Below are positions 1 through 4,806 of a stretch of 6,425 nucleotides of DNA, piece after piece (within the stretch, counting starts at the first letter, position 1; each line of letters begins with the position of its first letter). The stretch lies in NCBI GenBank assembly GCA_905236615.1, contig CAJORC010000027.1, positions 1 through 6,425 of the forward strand, in the 5' to 3' direction. The translations under genes were made by a program, and so were the position numbers. The notes under the pieces were generated by a model. It ran no database searches, was not told where the DNA came from, and saw only the letters and a list, made by a program, of their open reading frames with translations. This stretch comes from an uncultured Lachnospiraceae bacterium. Lineage in GTDB: Bacteria; Bacillota; Clostridia; Lachnospirales; Lachnospiraceae.

Positions 1-67
1 AGTTGATCGCTGCGGTAGGTCCGCCGGACTGTCCGACAATAACGTTTCTTTTTTCCTTCTTGCCCAT
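1..67 (-). CDS. 6-phosphofructokinase, N-terminal fragment (runs off left edge)
   Basis: The reverse strand from 67 reads 22 codons: MGKKEKRN, then VIVGQSGGPTAAIN. The glycine-rich stretch GQSGGPTAAIN matches the first beta-strand and nucleotide/pyrophosphate-binding loop of the phosphofructokinase family, which phosphorylates fructose 6-phosphate in cytoplasmic glycolysis. GGPTAAIN differs from the GGDAPGMN of classic ATP-dependent PfkA. From family knowledge it points to the group often annotated as diphosphate-dependent (PPi) or 'clade X' phosphofructokinase; the residues that decide the phosphoryl donor lie outside the window. The ATG is supported by AGGAAGGGG six bases upstream and by a good promoter further up. 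The gene is divergent from glnN. Other Rossmann-like starts could look similar over so few residues, but the exact GGPTAAIN run makes the assignment fairly secure. Confidence 0.85.
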   Translation of the reverse strand, partial: MGKKEKRNVIVGQSGGPTAAIN

Positions 68-73
68 ATTTTA

Positions 74-82
74 CCCCTTCCT
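74..82 (-). promoter_or_regulatory. Ribosome binding site of the phosphofructokinase gene
   Basis: On the reverse strand this reads AGGAAGGGG, followed by the six bases TAAAAT and then the ATG at 67. The purine run and spacing are good for a Shine-Dalgarno site and support the chosen start. Confidence 0.75.
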
Positions 83-89
83 GCATTCC

Positions 90-104
90 CTGTCTGTCAG
101 ACAG
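90..104. repeat. Perfect inverted repeat CTGTCTG-T-CAGACAG in the phosphofructokinase leader
   Basis: Two perfect 7-bp arms flank a single central T. As RNA it could fold as a 6-bp stem with a GTC loop. It lies about 23 bases upstream of the phosphofructokinase start codon, inside the predicted 5' untranslated region. It could be a repressor operator or an mRNA hairpin. The symmetry is plain, but no known regulator site is recognised. Confidence 0.6.
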
Positions 105-115
105 TGCATCCATTG

Positions 116-134
116 AAATATTTTATGAATATTT
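116..134. repeat. AT-only inverted repeat AAATATT-N5-AATATTT
   Basis: Perfect 7-bp arms are separated by TTATG, also inside the predicted phosphofructokinase leader. Because every arm base is A or T, a chance match is much more likely than for the neighbouring repeats, and the RNA stem would be weak. Confidence 0.35.
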
Positions 135-135
135 T

Positions 136-149
136 TACTGTAAACAGTA
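136..149. promoter_or_regulatory. Palindromic candidate operator TACTGT-AA-ACAGTA
   Basis: A 14-bp dyad with perfect 6-bp arms and a central AA. It overlaps the -10 box (146-151) of the minus-strand phosphofructokinase promoter and covers its expected start of transcription, a common position for a repressor site. The regulator is not identified, so the operator role is inferred from symmetry and position only. Confidence 0.5.
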
Positions 150-174
150 TATCACTTTATGATGATTTTATCAA
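146..174 (-). promoter_or_regulatory. Sigma-A promoter of the phosphofructokinase gene
   Basis: Read on the reverse strand, the -35 box is TTGATA (174 to 169) and the -10 box is TATACT (151 to 146). Each matches the consensus at five of six positions, and the spacer is exactly 17 bases. Transcription should start near 139, giving a leader of roughly 70 bases that contains two inverted repeats. This is the best promoter in the window. Confidence 0.75.
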
Positions 175-210
175 ATTTTAACAAATGATTTTTAAAGAAT
201 TTATTATTTC

Positions 211-226
211 TTGTAAGTATTAACAA
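211..226. promoter_or_regulatory. Imperfect palindrome TTGTAAGTATTAACAA upstream of the glnN promoter
   Basis: The outer arms TTGT and ACAA are symmetric and the centre is mostly so. The pattern TGTAA-N4-TAACA uses the same half-sites as the GlnR/TnrA nitrogen operator of Bacillus (TGTNA-N7-TNACA), but the spacing is three bases shorter, so it is not a proper match. An extra copy of TTAACAAA lies at 178-185, 42 bases upstream of the copy at 220-227. The site is about 40 bases upstream of the glnN -35 box, where an activator could bind. The role is speculative. Confidence 0.3.
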
Positions 227-259
227 AAATACAATTTCTATCAGTTTAAAGCAGAAAAG

Positions 260-283
260 AAAATGCTTGACAATAAAATGCTT
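260..283. repeat. Direct repeat AAAATGCTT, two copies 15 bases apart
   Basis: Exact 9-bp copies lie at 260-268 and 275-283. The first overlaps the start of the glnN -35 box and the second lies in the promoter spacer, so a protein binding both would meet RNA polymerase directly. A chance origin in AT-rich DNA cannot be excluded. Confidence 0.45.
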
Positions 284-295
284 TCAAGATAATCT
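267..295 (+). promoter_or_regulatory. Probable promoter of the glnN operon
   Basis: A perfect TTGACA lies at 267-272. Two -10 boxes are possible: GATAAT at 288-293 (five of six matches, but only a 15-base spacer) or TAATCT at 290-295 (three of six matches, 17-base spacer). Either puts the transcript start close to 300, giving a leader of about 73 bases. The -35 is convincing and the -10 compromise suggests a promoter that depends on an activator; the second half of that statement is inference. Confidence 0.55.
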
Positions 296-304
296 AAATC
301 ATGG

Positions 305-332
305 TGCAGTCGGTGCTTTTGGCATTGACGCA
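305..332 (+). promoter_or_regulatory. Stem-loop in the glnN leader RNA
   Basis: TGC-a-GTCGGTGC (305-316) pairs with GCATTGAC-GCA (322-332) around the loop TTTTG. This gives 11 base pairs, two of them G-U, with one bulged A. It begins almost at the predicted transcript start and ends about 30 bases before the ribosome site. No run of T follows it directly, so it is not an intrinsic terminator as it stands. It could protect the 5' end of the mRNA or be bound by a regulator. It lacks the paired hexaloops with A at position 1 and G at position 4 that ANTAR antiterminators use. Confidence 0.5.
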
Positions 333-362
333 GATTTGTTAACAGCAGTTTTTATTTATTTA

Positions 363-369
363 GGAGGAG
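363..369 (+). promoter_or_regulatory. Ribosome binding site of glnN
   Basis: GGAGGAG lies four bases before the ATG at 373, a near-perfect Shine-Dalgarno site that predicts strong translation and fixes the glnN start. Confidence 0.85.
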
Positions 370-372
370 ACA

Positions 373-2481
373 ATGTCGGAAGAGACAAAATCAGTACCGG
401 AGATGTTCGGATGTCTTGTTTTTAATGATTCTGTTATGAGAGAACGCCTGCCCAAGGATATTTACAGGGCTGTTCGCAAGACGATCCAGCGCGGAAGTCA
501 CCTTGAGCTTGAGGTTGCAAACAGTGTTGCGGCAATTATGAAAAACTGGGCGATCGAGCACGGTGCTACGCATTATACACATTGGTTTCAGCCAATGACC
601 GGTCTTACGGCTGAAAAGCATGACAGTTTTATCTCGCCTGAACCAACAGGCGGAGTTATAATGGAATTTTCCGGCAAAGAACTTGTTAAGGGCGAACCGG
701 ATGCGTCCAGTTTCCCTTCAGGAGGTCTGAGAGCTACTTTCGAAGCAAGAGGATATACGGCATGGGATCCGAGTTCACCGGCATTCATAAAGGACGGTTC
801 ACTTTATATTCCTACAGCTTTCTGCTCTTACGGCGGACAGGCACTTGATAAGAAAACCCCGCTTCTTCGTTCGATGGAAACGATCAATCGTGAAGCGGTA
901 AAGGTTCTTCATCTTCTGGGAAAGACGGAAGTCAACAGGATAGATATCACTGTCGGTGCCGAGCAGGAATATTTCCTCATAGATAAAGATTTATATAAGA
1001 AAAGAAAAGATCTTCTTCTTACGGGGCGTACCCTTATCGGAGCGGCAGCGCCCAAGGGTCAGGAGATGGAAGATCATTATTTCGGAGTTTTGAAACCAAA
1101 GGTTGCAAGTTTCATGCACGACCTCGACGAAGAACTCTGGAAACTCGGTGTTCCGGCTAAGACAAAACATAACGAGGTTGCACCGGCACAGCACGAACTC
1201 GCTCCGGTATTTGAGACAGCGAATGTGGCTGTAGACCACAACCAGCTCACAATGGAAATCATGAAGAAAATTGCAGACAAGCATAATTTTGCATGTCTTC
1301 TTCATGAGAAGCCTTTTGAAGGAGTGAACGGAAGCGGTAAGCACGACAACTGGTCGATAGTTACCGATACGGGAGAGAATCTTTTAAAACCCGGAAAGAC
1401 TCCCGAAGAAAACAGGATATTCATGGTATTCCTGCTTGCGGTAATTGCAGCGGTTGATGATTATGCCGATCTCATGAGGATATCGGTTGCAACTGCGGGA
1501 AATGATCATCGTCTGGGAGCAAACGAGGCTCCGCCGGCTGTTATTTCCATATTTGTGGGAGACGAGCTTGCAGCACAGCTTAAATCTCTGGAAGAAGGAA
1601 CAGATTTTGTTTCTTCAGAGAAAAAGCAGATGGGTATTGCAAGGGTTCTTCCTCATTTTACTCAGGATAATACAGACCGTAACCGTACCTCACCTTTTGC
1701 ATTTACAGGAAACAAATTCGAATTCCGTATGCCCGGAAGCGCACTTTCAATATCGGATCCTAACGTGGTTCTGAATACGGCTGTTGCTGATGCACTCAGA
1801 AATATCTATAACGCACTGGAGTCAGTAAGCGAGGATAAGTTTGAGGATGAGCTTGATAAGCTTCTGAAAAAGCTTCTTAAAGAGCATAAGAAAGTCATCT
1901 TTAACGGAAACGGTTATACGGATGAATGGATTGAAGAGGCTGAAAGACGCGGTCTTTACAACCTTGCTTCTCTTCCGGATGCAATGACTCATCTTCTTGA
2001 CGAGAAGAATATCGATCTTTTTGAGAGACACCGTATATTTACTAAAGAAGAGATTGAGTCAAGATATGAGATCTTCCTTGAGAACTATGTAAAGACTATC
2101 CATATCGAGTCCCTTGCAATGCAGGAGATGGTAAGGAAAGACTTTACGGCCGGTCTTGTTAAGTATATGAAGGACATAACTGTCGAGGCACTTGATAAGA
2201 AGAGATTTTCTCCAAATATGAAGTGTACTTATGAGGAGCGTATAATATCCACTCTTGATGATACATCGGAGAAGATATGCACACAGCTTGATGTTCTTAA
2301 GGCTGATACACGAAAAGCAGAGGCTATGACGGACATGCTTGAGACAGCTCACTTCTATCACGATACTATTCTTAAGGATATGGAAGAACTGAGGAAGGCT
2401 GTTGATAAGGCTGAGGCGATAATACCTGACGGATACCTGCCTTATCCTACATACGGAGACATTCTGTTCTCACTGAGATAA
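373..2481 (+). CDS. glnN: Glutamine synthetase type III (GSIII)
   Basis: It makes glutamine from glutamate, ammonia and ATP in the cytoplasm, the key step of ammonium assimilation. At 702 residues it has the size of the large GSIII class (about 700 residues, dodecameric) and is far longer than GSI or GSII. The N-terminal GSIII domain holds MFGCLVFND (11-19) and GATHYTHWFQPMTG (64-77). The catalytic half follows in the expected order: GAEQEYF (195-201, metal-binding glutamates), NEVAPAQHE (267-275, the GSIII signature), GVNGSGKHDNWS (317-328, catalytic loop), RLGANEAPP (380-388) and NRTSPFAFTGNKFEFR (437-452, ATP and glutamate site). The C-terminal helical region ends with PDGYLPYPTYGDILF (685-699), typical of the class. 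No frameshift or missing catalytic block is seen. A strong ribosome site sets the start. It is the first gene of the rightward cluster, and only 26 bases without a terminator separate it from the next gene. Confidence 0.97.
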   Translation: MSEETKSVPEMFGCLVFNDSVMRERLPKDIYRAVRKTIQRGSHLELEVANSVAAIMKNWAIEHGATHYTHWFQPMTGLTAEKHDSFISPEPTGGVIMEFSGKELVKGEPDASSFPSGGLRATFEARGYTAWDPSSPAFIKDGSLYIPTAFCSYGGQALDKKTPLLRSMETINREAVKVLHLLGKTEVNRIDITVGAEQEYFLIDKDLYKKRKDLLLTGRTLIGAAAPKGQEMEDHYFGVLKPKVASFMHDLDEELWKLGVPAKTKHNEVAPAQHELAPVFETANVAVDHNQLTMEIMKKIADKHNFACLLHEKPFEGVNGSGKHDNWSIVTDTGENLLKPGKTPEENRIFMVFLLAVIAAVDDYADLMRISVATAGNDHRLGANEAPPAVISIFVGDELAAQLKSLEEGTDFVSSEKKQMGIARVLPHFTQDNTDRNRTSPFAFTGNKFEFRMPGSALSISDPNVVLNTAVADALRNIYNALESVSEDKFEDELDKLLKKLLKEHKKVIFNGNGYTDEWIEEAERRGLYNLASLPDAMTHLLDEKNIDLFERHRIFTKEEIESRYEIFLENYVKTIHIESLAMQEMVRKDFTAGLVKYMKDITVEALDKKRFSPNMKCTYEERIISTLDDTSEKICTQLDVLKADTRKAEAMTDMLETAHFYHDTILKDMEELRKAVDKAEAIIPDGYLPYPTYGDILFSLR

Positions 2482-2493
2482 TAAGATGTTACC

Positions 2494-2501
2494 AGAGGAG
2501 G
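2494..2501 (+). promoter_or_regulatory. Ribosome binding site of the ECF S-component gene
   Basis: AGAGGAGG lies six bases before the ATG at 2508, in the 26-base gap after glnN. The gap is filled by this site, leaving no room for a separate promoter or terminator. Confidence 0.8.
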
Positions 2502-2507
2502 TTAGCT

Positions 2508-3062
2508 ATGAAGATTAAGTTCGGAATCAAAGAAGTTGTGGCAACAGGAATAGGTACGGCACTTTTTGTAGTGCTTACGGAAGTTCAGATACCCCTTGTG
2601 ATCGTTCCTAATACGGCTCTGCAGCCCCGAATGGCTATTCTTTCATTCCTTGCGGCAGTATTCGGACCGATGGTTGGTGCACTGGTCGGACTTCTGGGAC
2701 ATGCACTCGGCGATGCTCTTTTCTATGGAAGTGTGTGGTGGAGCTGGGTATTGCCGGAAGCTATAGTCGGTATCGCAATAGGGCTTTTCCGTAAGAGATT
2801 TGGAGTAAAAGAAGGTGCTTTTGGAAAGAATGCGATAATCTGGTTCAACATTGTACAGATAATTGCAAATGCTATCGCATGGGTTGGCGCTGCACCTGCA
2901 CTTGATGTTGCGGTTTATGCCGAGCCTTCCAATAAGGTATTTGCACAGGGTGCACTTGCATGCCTCGGAAATGTCATCATCATCGGGGTACTGGGATCGA
3001 TCCTTCTTGCTGCTTATTCAAAGATAGCAGGAAAATCTTCGAGCCTTACGAAAGAAGACTGA
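2508..3062 (+). CDS. ECF transporter S component, UPF0397 family (substrate unknown)
   Basis: This is the substrate-capturing membrane subunit of an energy-coupling factor (ECF) importer. The 184 residues are very hydrophobic, with five or six membrane segments (roughly 9-27, 41-54, 55-72, 78-95, 108-128, 147-170), the usual size and layout of S proteins. Blocks recognised from the UPF0397 group are VVATGIGTALF (10-20), FGPMVGALVGLLGHALGDA (52-70), YGSVWWSWV (73-81), WFNIVQIIAN (112-121) and PSNKVFAQG (140-148). Databases often label this group 'riboflavin transporter S component', and some subsystem schemes link similar S-A-T sets to methionine (MtsABC). I recall both names only from family knowledge and the sequence supports neither. 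No riboswitch precedes the gene. The next two genes supply the A and T parts, so the importer is a dedicated, group I type. Its tail SSSLTKED is polar and probably cytoplasmic. Confidence 0.88.
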   Translation: MKIKFGIKEVVATGIGTALFVVLTEVQIPLVIVPNTALQPRMAILSFLAAVFGPMVGALVGLLGHALGDALFYGSVWWSWVLPEAIVGIAIGLFRKRFGVKEGAFGKNAIIWFNIVQIIANAIAWVGAAPALDVAVYAEPSNKVFAQGALACLGNVIIIGVLGSILLAAYSKIAGKSSSLTKED

Positions 3063-3084
3063 GAAACACGAAAGATTTGTACTT

Positions 3085-4806
3085 ATGGAAGCAATTATAG
3101 AATTTAAGGATTATTCATTTAAATACAGATCTCAGAAGGAAACTACTATCCATGATATAAACCTGAAGATATATCCGGGCGAGAAGATACTTATCGCAGG
3201 TCCTTCGGGTTCGGGAAAGTCAACGTTAGCGCACTGCATTAATGCGCTTATCCCGTGTTCATACAATGGAGAAGTAAAGGGTGAGCTTAAAGTGGCAGGA
3301 CAGGATCCTGCCACTTCGGGCGTTTTTGGGATGTCAAAAAAAGTCGGTACCGTTCTTCAGGACAGTGACGGACAGTTTATAGGCCTTACGGTTGCCGAGG
3401 ATGTGGCATTTGCGCTGGAAAATGATGCTGTGAGTCAGGCAGAGATATTTGATAAAGTTGACAGGGCAGCGGAACTTGTTGATATAAAAAATCTTCTGAA
3501 AAGTTCCCCGGCGGAGCTTTCGGGAGGACAGAAGCAGAGAGTATCGATGGCAGGAGTTCTTGTGGATGATGTAGAAATACTGCTTTTTGATGAGCCTCTT
3601 GCTAATCTGGATCCGGCAACAGGAAAGAGGACCATTGCCCTTATAGATGAGCTCATGCAGAAAAAGAATCTCACGGTCATCATAATCGAGCACAGACTTG
3701 AGGACTGCCTCTACCGGGATCTTGACAGGATAATACTTGTTAATGACGGAAGAATAATAGCGGATGAAAAACCGGATAAACTTCTGGCGGGTGACCTGCT
3801 GTCGAAAGAGGGTATCCGTGAACCGCTGTATATTTCAGCCCTTAAATATGCCGGAGCTGAGATAACTGCCGAGGATAAGCCTCAGCACATTGAAAGCATG
3901 AATATTTTACCTTATCGTGAAAAGGTAAAAAACTGGTATGAGAATTCGGAAAAAAATCTGCCTGTAAATAACAATCCATATCTTCTTGAAGTGGAAAATC
4001 TGAGTTTTAGCTATGATACGGGCAGTCAGGATAGAAAATACGTTTTAGAGGATATAAATTTCAGAGTCCGTAAGGGCGAGATATTGAGCATAGTCGGGAA
4101 AAACGGAGCCGGAAAATCAACATTATCGGCTCTTATTTGCGGATTCTATAAGCCTCTTTCCGGAAAAATATTATTGAATGGAGAAGATTTGACTGATCTT
4201 TCCATAAAGGAGAGGGGAGAAAAGATCGGCTTTGTCATGCAGAGTCCGAACCAGATGATAAGCAAGCCGCTTATAATGGACGAAGTGGGACTGGGTCTCA
4301 GCTGCAGGGGCGTTCCGGAAGATGAGATCAAAGAGAGGGTAGAGGAAACCCTTAAAATCTGCGGCCTTTATCCTTTCAGAAACTGGCCTGTAAACGCCTT
4401 AAGCTTTGGTCAGAAGAAGAGAGTGTCTATCGCCTCCATACTTGTAATGAAGCCGGAGATACTTATTCTTGATGAACCTACGGCAGGACAGGATTACAGA
4501 CATTACACAGAGATAATGGAGTTCCTGAAGAAAATAAATGAAGAAACGGGAATTACCATTATAATGATAACCCATGATATGCATCTTATGCTGGAATATA
4601 CCGACAGGGCGATCGTTCTTGCAGATGGCAGGCTCATAACCGATGACAGTCCGGCGGCAGTGCTGACTGATGAGGCTATCGCAGACAGGGCATATCTTAA
4701 GAAAACATCGCTTTACGATCTGGCAAAGCTTTGCGATATAGAGGATGCATCAGACTTTGTAAACAGTTTTATATATTATGAAAGGAAGATCCGGAGTAAT
4801 GTCTAA
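3085..4806 (+). CDS. ECF transporter ATP-binding protein with two fused ATPase domains (EcfA-EcfA')
   Basis: It powers the ECF importer by ATP hydrolysis on the inner face of the membrane. Two complete ABC domains lie in one 573-residue chain. Domain 1 has Walker A GPSGSGKST (39-47), Q-loop Q92, signature LSGGQKQR (145-152), Walker B EILLFDEP (164-171) with catalytic E170, and H-loop H203. Domain 2 has Walker A GKNGAGKST (338-346), Q386, signature LSFGQKKR (439-446), Walker B EILILDEP (458-465) with E464, and H497. A linker at about 230-300 joins them. In domain 2, phenylalanine replaces the third residue of LSGGQ, so the two ATP sites differ. VLQDSDGQFIGLTVAEDVAF (90-109) is typical of ECF ATPases. 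The start is 22 bases after the S gene. It has only a poor ribosome site (GAAAG, about 10 bases upstream), so translation may rely on coupling. The coding region contains a perfect 11-bp hairpin at 3290-3316. Confidence 0.95.
   Translation: MEAIIEFKDYSFKYRSQKETTIHDINLKIYPGEKILIAGPSGSGKSTLAHCINALIPCSYNGEVKGELKVAGQDPATSGVFGMSKKVGTVLQDSDGQFIGLTVAEDVAFALENDAVSQAEIFDKVDRAAELVDIKNLLKSSPAELSGGQKQRVSMAGVLVDDVEILLFDEPLANLDPATGKRTIALIDELMQKKNLTVIIIEHRLEDCLYRDLDRIILVNDGRIIADEKPDKLLAGDLLSKEGIREPLYISALKYAGAEITAEDKPQHIESMNILPYREKVKNWYENSEKNLPVNNNPYLLEVENLSFSYDTGSQDRKYVLEDINFRVRKGEILSIVGKNGAGKSTLSALICGFYKPLSGKILLNGEDLTDLSIKERGEKIGFVMQSPNQMISKPLIMDEVGLGLSCRGVPEDEIKERVEETLKICGLYPFRNWPVNALSFGQKKRVSIASILVMKPEILILDEPTAGQDYRHYTEIMEFLKKINEETGITIIMITHDMHLMLEYTDRAIVLADGRLITDDSPAAVLTDEAIADRAYLKKTSLYDLAKLCDIEDASDFVNSFIYYERKIRSNV
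3290..3316 (+). repeat. Perfect 11-bp inverted repeat (hairpin) inside the ATPase gene
   Basis: AAGTGGCAGGA (3290-3300) and TCCTGCCACTT (3306-3316) are exact reverse complements around the 5-base loop CAGGA. The RNA stem would have 11 Watson-Crick pairs, six of them G-C. It encodes residues 69-78 of domain 1 in an otherwise normal reading frame. Six bases further on comes GTTTTT, so it looks loosely like a terminator, but the T run is short and not adjacent to the stem. It could slow ribosomes, pause transcription or block mRNA decay; it could also be coincidence. Confidence 0.6.
3905..3930. repeat. Inverted repeat TTTTACCTT-N8-AAGGTAAAA in the ATPase linker
   Basis: Perfect 9-bp arms flank an 8-base loop. 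They code for part of the linker (about residues 275-282) between the two ATPase domains. Most of the pairs are A-T, so the stem is weak. A repeat of this size is only mildly surprising by chance in a window this long. Confidence 0.35.
4783..4788 (+). promoter_or_regulatory. Ribosome binding site that decides the ECF T-component start
   Basis: AGGAAG lies ten bases before the ATG at 4799. An in-frame upstream ATG at 4778 has no purine-rich site in front of it, only AT-rich sequence. This favours 4799 and an 8-base overlap with the ATPase gene, the kind of overlap expected for coupled translation. GGAG at 4793-4796 is too close to the ATG to serve alone. Confidence 0.6.

Noticed and set aside
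301..342. Mini open frame MVQSVLLALTQIC in the glnN leader, a possible leader peptide
   Set aside because: There is no ribosome site in front of it, it would have to be translated from the extreme 5' end, and it is not enriched in a codon that suggests attenuation. The hairpin explains this stretch better.
305..372. Intrinsic terminator or attenuator before glnN
   Set aside because: The stem is not followed directly by a T run; TTTTTATTTATTT comes about 16 bases later, after unpaired sequence. No clear alternative antiterminator fold was found by eye.
1259..1307. Inverted repeat TCATGAAGAA ... TTCTTCATGA in glnN
   Set aside because: The arms match over 10 bp but are 29 bases apart. With many allowed spacings such a match is not surprising, and glutamate/lysine/leucine codons favour GAAGAA and TTCTTC.
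391..2361. Several minus-strand open frames of 66-117 codons, and a 95-codon plus-strand frame at 1487-1774
   Set aside because: All lie inside glnN, which carries every expected catalytic motif. Their translations show no recognisable domain and no ribosome sites support them.
2404..2446. Inverted repeat GATAAGG ... CCTTATC near the end of glnN
   Set aside because: Only 7 bp with a 29-base loop and no T run after it, so it is neither a terminator nor clearly a structure.
2482..2507. Riboswitch, promoter or terminator between glnN and the S-component gene
   Set aside because: The gap is 26 bases and is taken up by the ribosome site. No fold of riboswitch size is possible without using the end of glnN.
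3132..4584. Minus-strand open frames of 60-119 codons inside the ATPase gene
   Set aside because: They are antisense shadows of conserved ABC motifs with no domain of their own.
4778..4798. Seven-residue longer start (MKGRSGV) for the T component
   Set aside because: There is no purine-rich ribosome site upstream of 4778, while AGGAAG lies ten bases before the ATG at 4799.
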